Source: Oxytricha trifallax
Lineage: Eukaryota > Ciliophora > Spirotrichea > Sporadotrichida > Oxytrichidae
Assembly: GCA_000711775.1 (NCBI GenBank)
Contig: ARYC01000056.1
Span: forward strand, 124,001-188,000
DNA length: 64,000 nucleotides
Reading direction: 5' to 3'
Within the stretch, counting starts at the first letter, position 1. Each line of letters begins with the position of its first letter. Both the position numbers and the translations under genes were made by a program. Below are positions 32,926 to 45,482 of this stretch, piece after piece. The notes under the pieces were generated by a model. That model saw nothing but the letters and a program-made list of their open reading frames with translations, did not search any database and was not told where the DNA came from.

Positions 32926-35900
32926 CTTTTGGTCATGCGCAAGCTATATCTTCAGCTTGGTCCAATACTGACTTCAACATGATCCTCGCTGTCTCATCTA
33001 TAATCAAATTATTGATAGAATTCAGTCAGCATTAAATGAAAGGATTCATCAACTAAATAATTATTGTAACGCCCCACAAATTCTGTTTGTGCAGGAAGAA
33101 GGCAACATAGTTCCAAATTTTGAGATATCTAGAGGCAAAGTAAAGGCGGTTTCACTCAAATGGCATCCTATTTTCTAGGCATTAGCTATCTGTTGGGAAG
33201 ATGGTAAGTGTGATAAATAGTTTATATAAAATTCAATTTGAGAGGAATTTATCCTCAATACATATCTTAAGAGCGAGTAAGTCTAATTATAACGTAAAGG
33301 TGGAATTACTCTATGGAATGAAGATGAGAGGCTAACTAGAGAAGAGAAAGTTTTGCGCAAAGGTTCTATCACAAACATAACATTTATCTAAATAAATTGC
33401 TCAGACTATTATTTTAGTCTTTTTTATGATAAATTTGAAAGATTGTATTTAAGATATATATATATATATATATATAATTTAGCGCTGATGGTTCAAGAAT
33501 GGTAACTGGTGATGCCAAGGGTATGGTAGCAGTGTGGAGAACTCATAGAGGTCTCACTCCAGTATGCTAATATCAAAAAGATGGAATAATCACTAATATT
33601 GTATTCTGTTCCCCAGTCCTAAATCAAGAGTAAGGTTAAAACATATAGTAAACTATGACACTACATGCATATTAAATTGGTGGCAAATTTAAATTACCAT
33701 TTCTATGAATGTGTAATAACAAATTATCTTTATAGTGCGCCAACTGGAGATAACACTAAATCTTTGTTCTTCTTCGGAGGTACTTCAGGATCTGTCTGTC
33801 TAGTTGATGATTTAAAGAACTGCTCTGAAGTTTGCAAAGTACCTGGCAGCGTCAAAACCATTTTAAAAGCTATCACTTATAAATTAACCTTAATATGAAT
33901 TAGAGTATTGAAAATCTTTTCATTTTGTTCTATGAAAAGGAAAACTCTGTGATCATCATCACTTCTCACTTGCTCTTGGTTCAATTCAAACTTAATCTCT
34001 CTGAAAAACTTGTCCCTGATCGATCGTAAAGTCAAACTTGCGGTCGCTGGTAATCCAGAATTTCTCTCAACTATCTCATTGAATTTTAAATATTAATTTA
34101 GTTACATCAACAAACTTTATCAATATCTGGGCTGGTTAAGGGCTATTAACTACAGTGAGTGGAGAAAACATGATCCGTGTGTTCAACATTGAGTAAGATG
34201 AAAACTACGTGCTCACTCTTGCAGAATCAGCTTTCTAAGGTCTCTTGTTCTAAGATAAAATTGTGTCGATTTCATACAATTACAAAAGAAGAATACTCTC
34301 AGGTGGTGCTAAGAATGGATATATTGTCATGTGGAGGTGTAAACAAATGATTGCACTAAACAACAAATTGAATTCAAGTTTATCATAATAAAGAAGAATA
34401 AAGGTTAAGGTAAATAAAATTAGGAAACATCAAGCGAGTTTGATAAATGTATTTAAATGAGCGCTGAGAGCCCAACTACTAGCGAAGGTTAGGATGCAAG
34501 AACTCCAATTAAAGAATAAGGAGGCCCTCTAACTAAACTTGAATGGGGTGGAAATCAACAAATCTTAGCTGCTTAATGGACATCAGGTATTTATTTTTGA
34601 ATATTTATGCAGATATATCTATTAATTTTTCTTATATTTGGTATCACAATTCTAAATCACACTATCTTAAAGAAAAAGATGAAGGATAACTTCAAAATGA
34701 TGCAAATCTCAAATAAAGCAGTCGAAGTAAGATTGAAGAACGAAGCTTCCCCAAACACTGATTAATTTGCAAAATATATGCACAAATAATTTAAGTGTAA
34801 TTCTGTTTGGAAGAGTATAAATTATAAAACTGACTATCAAATCATTATGACTTTGGATATGAGCATCAAAGGTATCGATTGCTGCAAAAATGACACTCTA
34901 TTTTGGAATGGTAAATTTGCTCAAATCTATTAAGTTCAGGGTCAAAAGGGTCCAGTCATCGCTGGTAACTTTGAATCTCATGATCATATTTATTTTTTAA
35001 TTTAATGTTTAGTTTGCATAACATACAAATGAAATTAAGCTAATTTATTGTTCATATTTAATTTAAAATACTACTGTAATGGCTCTTACTGAAGATTCAG
35101 TAATCCAAAACGAAGAGAAACGGGAGAAGTGAAGCAAGTAATTCCAATGACTGAAAGTGAAGGAGAAGTAATTCTTATTAATGTCAAGGGCAGATTCATG
35201 GCCTGCATCACTTAAAACAGCATGATTAATATCTTTGATACTTCCCGTAGATAATTCAAGCAGATTGGAATCACCAGGAAATTCGAGATTAAAAATGGAG
35301 AACAACTCGGAGAAATTAAAGATATTCAGTTGAATTGCGAGGGTAAAAAACTATGCATTTTGGCTGATTAATCACCTTTCCCATCTATTCGTATTCCTGA
35401 TACTAAGTTCTATATCTATGATTATAATAATTCTTTTTTGATAAAGAAATTATTATTAGTACTCTACTATTCTATGATGTTGATATGGATAACTTCATGG
35501 AAATGGAAATAAGTTCAAATCGTGTCCCAACTGAAAGTTTTTGGGATAAAAGTGACCCAAGACTGCTCTGTGTTGAAACTGAATAAACCATCATTATTTC
35601 AACTTATTAAAAGACTTTTAGCATCTATCTTAAAATAAATTATTTAAATGTATCTTAGTAAATATAACTATTCTTAAATATATTTTGTTTATGTGAAAGA
35701 CATCTCTAAAAATAACGCAAATTGGTAGGACCTTGGAACCTAAGATATGCTTAATGGAGCTGTAAACATCGATGAAATTGAGAATTATTTCAAGAAGAAA
35801 GAGGAAGAATTCACTGGAAAGACTCTCGAGACTTTCTTCGTGACCACAGATTACAAGGTGAAGAGATAAGACGTTGTAAAGTTTGAGGAAGGCGATGAAA

Positions 35901-38900
35901 CACTGTTGGGTTTGCATGTACCTTTCTTCTATTTCATGGGTAGATAGATCGATGAAAATGAAGAGGAAAATTAGGAGGAGGAGAAATAGCTCAATAACTA
36001 GTCCAATATGATAGTCAGTGTAACTCATATAAGTTTGATATTGGGTACCCTAATGATTCATGTAAAATCAACATGATTATCTTAAGAAGACCAATGAAAG
36101 ACTTCTTAGGCTTAGAGAATGTTGATGATCAAACCAAGAAAGCCATTATGAATTTCTCATTCTATCTAACTGTTAGCAGCATTTTAATTCCTTCAAATAG
36201 TTTAATTGCCAATTAATTTAAGTCAACTAACATGGATGAAGCTTACAATAGCGTGAGAAACATAAAGAATAACACAGTGTGGCAAAACATGGCTTAAATG
36301 TGTGTAAAGACCAAGAGATTAGATGTTGCTTAAGTATAATTGAATGAGATATTAAATTAGATAAAGGGAACGAAAATATTAAAAACAATAAGTGGGAAAC
36401 ATGAGATTTGCAAGAGGCGCTAGAGTGGTGAGAGAAACTGAGAAAGAGAAGGAAATTGAAGTCAGACTTGCTATGGTTGCTATACAATTAAACATGATTG
36501 ATGATGCCAAGGACTTATAAACTATAGTAATGCTTATTAATATAATTTAGTTAAATTTAATTTCTTCCTCTAAAGTATCATATATTATATTAAAGCGACT
36601 AAATAGATTTATTAGTATATATAAAATTAACTATCAATTTAAAAAGTATACAGAGAGTGTGGTAGATATGATCTCTAGTGCAAACTACACTAGGCTTGTG
36701 GAGAATGGGATGAGGCTATTGAAGTATCAGAGAAATTCAATCGCATAAATCTCAAGAACACTCACTTCACCATGGCCAAGCATTTCGAGAGCATCGGCTA
36801 GATTGATGATGCAATTAGGCACTATATTCTATCAGAGACTCATAAGAGTGAGGTACCACGCATGCTAACTGCGCTTGGATAGTTCGATAGATTGCAGGTT
36901 TTTGTCAGTTCATAGAAAGAACCTGAGTTATAAGAATAATATATATATTAGACTGTAAATAATTTAATAATAATAATATAGTATATTGTTATAACATTGC
37001 TTAATTAAAGTATAAACTTAAATTAAAATAGAGTTGTACAAATGGTGGGCATAGTACTTGGAAACTTAGGGGATTATCAATGAGTCATTGGGATTCTACA
37101 GATTAGCTAATGACTACGGTAGTATAGTGAGATTATTATGCGCAAACGGAGATATTCCATCAGCTATGAAACTGGCTTTGGAGACAAATGACCCACAGGC
37201 CTGCTTCCATCTTGCTAGACACTATGAGCAAAATTATAAGAAGGCATTTTCATATATTTGTTTAACCAATTTCAACTTTAAAATAAACAAAACAACATGA
37301 TTAGAGATGAAATTGTCTACTATTCTAAGTCTTAGAGACTTATGCAATTAGACTGGCTAAAGAATGCGGTTATGATCAAGAAGTGATCTAAAATTTTAAA
37401 AACTATAACAATACTTGAAAGTATAATTATAATTAATTTTTAGTCTAGGCATCTTTCAATGATATTTCCTTTAATAAAGTAATGACTATGAGTTTAATGA
37501 GTAGCAGGTAAATCATGGTTTAATCAGCCTGTTACTTCGAAAAGAAAGGAAAGTAAGACAAAGCAGTATCTCTCTACATGCGTGGTGGAAACAAAAAGAA
37601 AGCAATTAACTTGGCGATCCCTCACAATATCCCCATCGATGACTTTCCAAGCGCAGCTACTGAGAACGATGACCCAGAGACTATGGAGAGCAGTGTATAG
37701 TTCTTGTTCCAGAATTAGCGATATGATAAGGCCGTTGAAGTCATTATTCAACTAGGAAAGTTTTCTGAGGCCTTGGATATGGCTGAGAAGTACAACATCG
37801 CACTTAAGAAAGAATTCGCAATGAACCTTATCCCACCTAATTTTAAAATACAATAGCTATAATTAAAAATACTTTGTAAGATACAATGATCTATAATATT
37901 TTGAATAACAATTGATAAATCATTTTATTTAAATTAATGACAGTAACGATGCTTACAAAGCTAAAGAAAGAAAAGAAATTAGCATGAGATTGGCTAAACT
38001 ATCAAAGAAGCAAAGATATTTCAAACTTGGAGGTAAACTCTACACTATGGCTAATTTCTATTATAAATTTCAAATACCATATACAATTATTATTAGTTGG
38101 ATAAGCTACTAGTTTATTGATAAGCCTTATAAATATGATATTGGCTAATAAGAAACTGAAGGGTATGAAGTGTCTACTCAAGAGTAGTGATGTAAAAGCT
38201 GTTATTGGGTTCGCATAAAACGCTCGTTAACCAGAAGTTTACATCGGAAACTTCTTACAAAATCAAAACTGGCACAATTATATTATTATCCGGTATATAG
38301 TAAATAATAATTAAAATGATTCATTTTTTAGGAAATACTAGATTTTAAAAATGGATAAAGTGTTAATTTTTGAATGATCCTGAAATTATGAAGACAATTA
38401 TGTTATTCTATCAAAAGGCTAAGACTTTTGAGTCATTGGCCAATTTCTATGATGCCTGTGCTTAAGTTGAAATAGATGAATATCGTGATTATGAAAAAGC
38501 TCTAGATGCTATGCGTGAAGCTCTCAGATAAATGGAAAAGTTCATTTTCATAATTTTTAATACTAAACTGTATTTAAAGTCAACTAACGCAGCAAACAAG
38601 GACATGAAAGTAAAGATGTTTAAAGACAGAATCTCAATAATTGAACGCTTTGTCCAAGCTAGAGAAGCTCTGGCAAGTGAGGACACCACCACAATGGTAC
38701 AAATCTGCAATTAACTAGTTGATGCTCCAGGAGTAGAGGAGTCCATCAGATTGGGTGATGTCTTCGCTTAATTGGTAGAATTCTTCGTTCAATCCAGGTA
38801 GTACAGAGAAGCTATGATGAACATTGAGAAAATGAGAAAGAAAATAGCAAACATCACACCATATCTAGATCTATCCCTGGTTGAGGAGATTTACACTCAA

Positions 38901-39017
38901 ATGGGGATGCCAGTTCCAGGCAAAGCCAAAGCTTTAAACGACGGAATCGATGAAGACATCAAAGAGGATTATTTATATGATTATAATATAATGTTAAGTT
39001 CTAATTGTAAACTGTGA
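32925..39017 (+). CDS. IFT140: IFT140, intraflagellar transport A subunit, split by IESs
   Basis: This is a core subunit of the IFT-A train for retrograde transport in cilia. Pieces in linear order match the family. First come beta-propeller segments AISSAWSNTDFNMILAVSS and GKVKAVSLKWHPIFQALAIC, then WRTHRGLTPVCQYQKDGIIT. The IFT140 hallmark SLFFFGGTSGSVCLVDDLKN follows, then a second propeller (LLTTVSGENMIRVFNI). Next are TPR-like repeats (CGRYDLQCKLHQACGEWDEA, then YDKAVEVIIQLGKFSEALDM). Near the end are LANFYDACAQVEIDEY and QMGMPVPGKAKAL. About 20 AT-rich inserts interrupt it. Some have GT..AG ends and may be introns; others have pointers and are IESs. The MDSs are in order, not scrambled. 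The stop is at 39015-39017, though the last 15 codons may be insert. Confidence 0.9.
34072..34128 (+). other. IES in IFT140, pointer TATCT
   Basis: TATCT at 34072-34076 and 34124-34128 flank an AT-rich insert. Joining at the pointer gives a continuous frame EFLSTI-WAGQGLLTTV, as expected for the propeller. The insert is 52 bp with one pointer copy. Confidence 0.8.
38048..38149 (+). other. IES in IFT140, pointer TGGCTAAT
   Basis: The 8-bp repeat at 38048-38055 and 38142-38149 flanks the insert. Removal restores KLYTMANKKLKGMKCLLKSS, matching the IFT140 order. The IES is 94 bp. Confidence 0.85.
38538..38580 (+). other. 39-bp IES in IFT140 that keeps the frame open
   Basis: AAGT at 38538-38541 and 38577-38580 flank an insert of 39 bp, a multiple of three, without TGA. 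Unexcised it would add 13 hydrophobic residues (FIFIIFNTKLYLK). Removal gives MEKSTNAANKDMK. Confidence 0.65.
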
Positions 39018-39019
39018 AA

Positions 39020-39465
39020 AGTAACTGATGATATGCTTCACTAATATATCCTAAATAGTATAGATACCTTAATTTAATAAATATAATAAAATAAAATGTT
39101 CCTACATTTATTATTTATGGTAAAATAAGTTAGTATGATTAAATATGAAATTAATCCATCGAAAAGTTATAAGCAGCACTATTTTAAAGTTTGAATTTTT
39201 ATAAATAATATCAATTTAACAATATAAAAATTAAGAAGCAAAAAATTGTTAAGAGACTTTTTCACTTGTTATTAGAACAGTAATTTACAATAATGAGTTT
39301 CAAGAATTATCACTAATTGAAGGAAGTTTATCAACTTTTATATTTATAGTGAAAATAATTTTACTACTAAACAAATATTCTTAGGGTTTTTAATTAAAAT
39401 AAATTCTACTTTTAGAGAAGTTAAAGCACTCTCGTAGAGTAGAGCAAAGCATGTAGAGTTTTAGC
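39020..39465. other. AT-rich intergenic spacer
   Basis: Between two plus-strand host genes. No frame or repeat supported. Confidence 0.5.
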
Positions 39466-40718
39466 ATGAAAAGGCAATAAGTTAGATTAGTAGCACACAA
39501 TCAGATGAAGCTAATTCGTGAGTCCCCAGAATCAAAGCATTACAACCTCATTTCATTTTTAATGATTGGATTTGGAGGTCTTGGTCTAACTCTTATGCTA
39601 AAGTACCAAGATTAGTTTGTAAAAATATTGCCTGACTGGATGCTAATAGAATAGCCAGACCCTGATAATGAAGAAAAATTAACATCGGAAAGTAGTCGTA
39701 ATACTATTATAGTTAGAGCTTGTACTTTTAGGCACTCAGTGGCTGGTCTATTATTTTCTTAAAAAGGTCTAGAATGATTTCCCATCTTACCTATATGATG
39801 GCATGGATTAGTTTCTTAATTGGTACTTATCTTGTTGATTATTACAAACGGCCAAATTTAAAGCATAGTCTCTGGTTTCTCTATAACATAACTTTTGGTG
39901 CCATGCTTGGATCATACTTCTATTAATAAGGTTCCAAAGTTCTTGTTGATCCACTTTACTTGATTGGAAACTCAATGACTATATATGCAGCATTCATCTA
40001 TTATGGGTCAAAGGAGAACCCTGGCATCTTACTGACAGCTATGGGATGTACTGTCTTTGGTCTATTTTATGGTTTAGGTGTATTAAGACTTTTCAGATGG
40101 GGATTACAGCTAAAAGACTGGAAACTTTATCCAATATCGATAGGAGCTTTGTCTATTTTACTTTCCTGGTCAATCTATAGATCTCTTGGAGTTTAAGATG
40201 AGTACTCTGCCTAAACTTTCAATCCAATAAATGCATCGTTATCCTATTTCTGGAAACAAATCCCTCAAGTAAATGTATTTGTTGATGCTTTTTATCACAA
40301 TAAGCATAAGAATAGCTTGAATAAGAAAATTCCAATTTCATAAGAAGTGATATAAGTAGAGGTCACAAATCTGAACAATAACACTGTATAAGGAAATAAA
40401 TAGAATGATAGCTTGAAATAGTAGCAGTATATTTGGCAACCTTTAGGTACTTCTGGATTGGCTCTGTTCTAATAGATTATTAAGGCTGAGTAGCAAAAAT
40501 AATCTTGTTAGAATATAATAAGTTCCTAGTCCTAGTTGCTACAATTAATAAGAGGATAAAAAAAAGAAAGCATTGATGAAAAGGCTGAGAAATAGAGTTT
40601 GAATCAGTTATAAATATAGAAGAAGTAATCTTAAAATAAGAAAAGTAAACTTAAATCTGATGAAAATTAATCAAAGATAAGTGTTCAGTCAAATGTCTTT
40701 TAAATCGATCAAATTTGA
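39466..40718 (+). CDS. Multi-pass membrane protein, Bax inhibitor-1/TMBIM-like
   Basis: It starts MKRQQVRLVAHNQMKLIRES. One hydrophobic segment (LISFLMIGFGGLGLTLML) is followed, after a one-base frame change near 39773, by about six more (YMMAWISFLIGTYLV, WFLYNITFGAMLGSYF, YLIGNSMTIYAAFIYYG, ILLTAMGCTVFGLFYGLGVL, LYPISIGALSILLSW). TFNPINASLSYFWKQIPQV resembles the YDPINSMLSIYMD region before the last helix of GHITM/TMBIM5. A Q-rich tail of about 130 residues is unusual for the family and full of TAA/TAG codons, ending at TGA 40716-40718. Family assignment is by topology and that one motif, so moderate. If correct, it is an organelle or ER membrane protein of calcium or cell-death control. Confidence 0.5.
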
Positions 40719-40861
40719 AATTATGTAATTTATATTAACTGATCGTTAATCAATATTTCATTTTTTAAATAAGGAACTTATTTGACATTATAAAATTAAT
40801 TTGGATATTCATGAATTTATACTAAATTTTAAAGTCTACTATTTGCCTGATTCTTATCATT

Positions 40862-42627
40862 TCATTAGAAAGATAATTATTTGAATCCATCTGTGCACTC
40901 TGTGCATTAACCGTTTGCACTCATAGTTAATGGGCAAGTAGGTCTTGAATTAGTGTTCATATCTGCAAATGTAGTTTGAATCTCAGACAAATACATCATC
41001 TTGTCCATTAGTTTAACCTTGAAGAGTTTTTATCTTAATTATATTTTTATCAATAAAATTTACAAAATTTACAATTAAATAAAGTCCATTGATAAAGAGC
41101 GACCAAGTCTCTCTCAGGGTTATCACAAGTTACTGCGATCGTTTCAATCTTAGATTGGTGAAGTGATTGCTTAACTGATTTAAATATGTTCAAACTGACG
41201 TGATTTGTCAATGTAGTTTTTGCATAAGCTTCCATAAAACTATAACCAGCTTCTAGAAGAGAAGTAAATTCTTCCAAAACGGTCTTTTCATCTTTCTTTA
41301 CCTCATCCTTGCTCCATCCAGTTTGCATTGTATAAGTAATAGGGCCGCTATTTTAATGTTTAAAATCATCAAAACAAGATATGAAGTTAATTACTTAATT
41401 TAATAGTACCTGAAGTAACTCTAGTCCATTGAGTTTAAACTTCATGTCTCTCATCCTCAATTTTCTTGACTTAAAAACTTTGAGTGCTTTTGACCATCCA
41501 GTAATTGACTAATGATGAACAAAATCTACATACTTTGGCCCTTAAATAATTAGCGATTCCCCAGTAAAGTAGTCTGATTTGTAAAGAGTGGCAATAATTT
41601 CATCTGGAACTATGATTGATTAAGTAGCATGCTTGTGTTTGTGACCACTATCTTGCACGTGATGTAGGTTAAGGTCTTTACTATCAAACTAACCAGGACC
41701 AAACAACCCAGCAAAATCAAGTTGGAATCTTTCGTAACCGAAAGCCTAGACATACTTTTCAGTCTTTGCATTAAAATTGAAGATCTTAAGGTGCCTTGTC
41801 CAATTGTCGATATGATCAAATAACTCGGCAACATTGTAAGGACAAACTATATCGATGGCATAACTCCAAACATCATCTTTTTGACAATTTTGAAGACCAC
41901 AAACCTTTACTCTAATACCTGCACCAATTTGCATAGCAGAGATTGTCTTGAAATTTAATTAAAATAATTTTAGTTTCCTCTTTATAATATTGTCATAAAA
42001 CTATTGTAGAAATAGGATAATAATCAAATTATTTAATGCTTTTCATTATCTAAAACTCTATGACATCAGATAAAGATGACTAAAATTTCAATAATTAGTT
42101 AACTTTATTATGAGATATAATTTTTTCTGTTAATGATTAATTAATATTGATATCATCAAATGTGAAAAATTTGTCTCATTTGATGTTATTACTAAAAAAT
42201 ATATTGATCAGTAAGCTATTATCAACTTACCAAATTTAGCTCACTTTAAATATCATTTATAATATTATCATGATTATGAAAAGCAATTCAATTTCATACA
42301 CTATTTAAAATTAGTCTTGTCAAATTTATAGTTGCTCAATAATACATCACTTAGATTATTGGCATCCATGGGGACACTTCTACCCTTGTAACCTGGGTTT
42401 TCCCAGAACATAACTTGACCTGGAGGAACTTGCTCATTAAAATCAGGCAAGTTCATTTAATTATCATAGCCTAAGTTTGAGAAGTCATTCAGCATGTAGA
42501 GTGAGGCTGCGCATGCCAAAGCCACAACACAAATTGTTCCCACTACTTTCAATAGAGTTTTACCTAATTTATTAATACAAAAAATTAATGTTTTGCTTCT
42601 TGGACTCTTACTTTATTAGAATTTCAT
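40862..42627 (-). CDS. Beta/gamma-crystallin-like membrane-anchored protein, IES-split
   Basis: It starts MKFQQSKSPRSK, then a hydrophobic anchor or signal (LLKVVGTICVVALACAASLY). A crystallin-like Greek-key motif follows (VMFWENPGYKGRSVPMDANN, then MQIGAGIRVKVCGLQNC), and a second one (EIIATLYKSDYFTGESLIIQ). The C-terminal region (TGWSKDEVKKDEKTVLEEF, then SLNIFKSVKQSLHQSK) has no family I can name firmly. The last MDS (40862-41025) has a Cys-rich end CPLTMSANGQCTEC. IESs with clear pointers are listed separately. One frame problem remains in the last piece. A paralogue lies at 55940-58854 on the same strand. Confidence 0.5.
41945..42319 (-). other. 369-bp IES in the crystallin-like gene, pointer CAAGAC
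   Basis: GTCTTG on the plus strand at 41945-41950 and 42314-42319. Removal joins NYKFDKT to ISAMQIGAGIRV in frame. Confidence 0.85.
42557..42594 (-). other. 33-bp IES in the crystallin-like gene, pointer AAAAC
   Basis: GTTTT on the plus strand at 42557-42561 and 42590-42594. Removal gives SPRSKTLLKVVG. The length is a multiple of three and contains no TGA, so the frame is also open without excision. Confidence 0.7.
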
Positions 42628-42629
42628 TC

Positions 42630-43755
42630 TTATTATAAAATATTTATATAATAAAATCTTTTTAAAATTAAATAAGTCAAATTACTAAAAATATATTTAA
42701 GAAATTTAAAAGTTAAATCAAATAAATTCATTATTTTCTTCTTCATAGAATGATAAATAGGTTTATTTATATTTAAATTTAAATAATGTTTATAATAATT
42801 TCAATATCAATATTAAATATTTTTTTGTTTAATTAAAACGCAATAAATGAAAAAATGTTTACAATTCTAAAATCAGAATCCTATTAATCCCTAGCAGAAT
42901 ATTTTAAAATAACTCGAAATAAATTTATATTAACTTGTTTACTATTGGAATGTTTGGGACATATTAAAGCTAAAATTAAGCAATTTATATTTATTCACAT
43001 CATTATTTGATCTGAAATGAATGTTATTATAGTTTATTTATTAATAAATCTATTTGTCTTATTTAAATGATAATTACTTAATTTAGCTTTTTATTAAAGG
43101 ATTTTTACCTTAATATTAGCTTTTCATGATGATAAATTGCATTAATTCATTTGAATCTATATTAATTTTACGCTTATAAATATTTACAATTAATGATAAA
43201 ATGTTTCCTATTAGAGGTATAAAAATAGCTACTTATTAGTTTAAATTTATAAACTTTATTAATTTTTATATTCACCGAAAATAGTATATGTAAAATCTAA
43301 GATCCATGGGAAAATGCTTATTTTAAACAGATTAATCAAGAATTTTTAAGTGTTAAAATTAAAATATTTCAATAATCTTAAGAGCAATCCTAAAATTAAT
43401 TAATTTTTTTCTAAAAAATATTTAATTACTATACTTTATCTAACATAGAAAATTAATGTAAAAAAGTTAAACATAAATGCTTTATAAAATAAATTTTCTA
43501 CCGATATGATTAATAAGTTTATCAAGTTTATATTGAATTTTGAATAATTTCATTTTTTTACTGTAGACATCAAGAACTCTCCAGTGCACTTAGTGCATTT
43601 AATAAAAATAATCAAAAATTGTAACTTTTTACAAATCTATTTTTATATATGATTTAAAAACCCATTGTTAAAATTAATATGAAAAATTATTAATCGAAAA
43701 GAAAATCAATATTTTAAATTGTAAAATAATAATAAATAAATAATAATTATAAATA
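42630..43755. other. AT-rich, no gene seen
   Basis: Extremely AT-rich with only short frames. GTGCACTTAGTGCATTTAA near 43582 resembles CTGTGCATTAACCGTTTGCA near 40900 only weakly. Confidence 0.5.
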
Positions 43756-43765
43756 AACAATCCGC

Positions 43766-43789
43766 ATCGGGGGCTCCAGGCCCCCGGAT
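43766..43789. repeat. GC hairpin CGGGGG..CCCCCG
   Basis: ATCGGGGGCTCCAGG followed by CCCCCGGAT forms a strong stem in otherwise AT-rich DNA, about 70 bp after the stop of the adjacent minus-strand gene. It could be a terminator-like or element-end structure. Confidence 0.6.
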
Positions 43790-43855
43790 ATTATATAGCG
43801 GTAATCACTATGTAAGGGACAAGCCCTTTTAAATTATTATGTTTGTTCAATCACT

Positions 43856-44365
43856 TCATAATATTTATGGTTAATGGACTTTAATCAATAGTTCCTCCCA
43901 GTCGTCCTCACCACAGTCGCTGTGGTGGCTTGAATGACTTTGCCAGTCTGAGTCATCTTTTGTGTTAGGTATATAATTGAATTCGTAATCTAGTTCACCT
44001 CGTTCGAATTATTGCTTATGTTGTTTGATTGCGTTTCTTACGAATGTCAGGACCCTTATAAAATCTTTGTAGAGTTCTTTATAGATTTCCTTATTTGGGT
44101 TAAATTAGTAGCTGTCGTTTTCATAGACTTCTATTGCCTCTACTATGTTTTCTATATGGGTCTCTTAAATTTTACCTACCTTTCCCCTGACTGTATGTTC
44201 AACATGTCTTCTGAGAAAAATTAATTTATTAAGATTTCCCCTTTTAACTGTAAACAGCTTATTCTTAGCTTCCAAGTCTTTTAGGAATAATAAATATTTT
44301 TCTAGTTATTAGAATGAGTAAGCTCCAAACTATTGTCTATATATTTATAATTTTTCTTGATTCAT
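43856..44365 (-). CDS. Unknown 169-aa protein X1
   Basis: This is a clean frame from MNQEKLQIYRQQFGAYSFQQ to TGA with at least ten TAA/TAG codons read as Gln. It is largely helical and charged (KDFIRVLTFVRNAIKQHKQQ). It ends with an acidic, His/Ser-rich tail (DDSDWQSHSSHHSDCGEDDW). There is no signal peptide, membrane segment or known motif. It follows X2 on the same strand, 46 bp after its stop. No IES is apparent, which is unusual for a host gene here and hints at a mobile or recently captured unit. Confidence 0.6.
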
Positions 44366-44411
44366 GGCAATGGAAAATTAAGTTTTATTTGTTTTGAAGG
44401 AAAGGATTTAG

Positions 44412-45191
44412 TCAAGTGATGGTCCTAATGGAACGAATTACTTGAGTTATTTTTAGGGTCTTATAGTTGGCTTGGGTTACTTAGCTGGTTGTTTTACTTC
44501 CTCTTGAATTAATAATTATTTAGCTTCTTCTTGTTATTTATTATGAATGAGTTACTTTATTTGCAAGGTGTTAAGTAGCTATTTATTAATATTAATTTTC
44601 CTTAGCTGTGTAATCCATAGTACCTTACACTATGTTAGAAATATTAGAGTTGTTATTGTTAGAGTGAATGGCCTTATTATTTTGTGTTTTTATAGGTTAA
44701 CTCTATTAGTTCTATTAAATTGGCAAAGTTATTGTGAAGTCATCGATCAGATTCTGATAAGGTGGTTCGGTCAGAATTTCATTTGATCGGTATGGTACCT
44801 ATCTGTGACGTACCTCTTTCATGGGGGTACTAAATAGGTCTGACTCTGACTCTTTTGAATAGGAGTTGTCTGAAACATCTGAACATGAGTCGTTAATTTG
44901 AAGTGGCAACTGATGTGCTCCTTTAGAAATTTTCATGGTTCTTAGTAGTAATTGGACTGATTGGTGGCTTTTAAGTTTCCAGCTTGTAAGGAAGCTAATA
45001 ACTTGCCCTGTGGCTGCTTGTTGGGAGCTTGACTCTTTACTTAGGTAGACTTAGAATGTTTTAAAACTAAGAATTAGGTACCACGTTCTAAGAATAAAAG
45101 ATCTTTCTCTCTTGCTAAGTTTAGCATTTATCCCCGAGTTTTGGAGTTTTATATAGATGAGTTAGTTCGCTTTAAGCGAGATAAGTACCAT
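44412..45191 (-). CDS. Unknown Q/N-rich protein X2
   Basis: The frame is open for 259 codons under the ciliate code, with dense TAA/TAG. The stretch from MKISKGAHQLPLQINDSCSD looks most protein-like (SESDLFSTPMKEVRHRQVPY, then NEILTEPPYQNLIDDF). It is followed by a Q/N-rich tail (KAIHSNNNNSNISNIVQGT). The true start may be that internal Met, because the upstream part is less convincing. No known domain. X2 and X1 look like one co-oriented pair, lying between the crystallin-like gene and a TBE fragment. Confidence 0.5.
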
Positions 45192-45482
45192 AGGTTATGA
45201 TTGGTATAGCCTAGAAAGGAGGGAGCAGAGTTTACTTAAGTCAGTTTTCATTATGACTAGTTGGGTGGGAATTTAGGGTATGTTCCTTTTAATTCCGTTC
45301 TAATTTAATAATTTAAATTGTAAAATAATCTAAGGATTTTTATTCAGAATCTCCACACATTCAAGCCCCAAAACCCCTTCAGTAGTTTGATTGAGTTTTT
45401 TATTGATATAAAGAGACTATTAGCGCATGCTTTATTAGGGTTTATGTAGTGGATTAGAGTTTAAAGTAAATAATTAAAGAGC

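Noticed and set aside
33456-33475. TA dinucleotide run
   Set aside because: Simple microsatellite in an IFT140 insert, of no special interest.
35063-36487. Minus-strand ORFs over IFT140
   Set aside because: Antisense to IFT140 segments whose plus-strand translation matches the family.
44012-44786. Plus-strand hydrophobic ORFs resembling membrane proteins
   Set aside because: They are antisense to X1/X2, whose frames hold many TAA/TAG Gln codons; the hydrophobicity comes from reverse-complemented A/T-rich codons.
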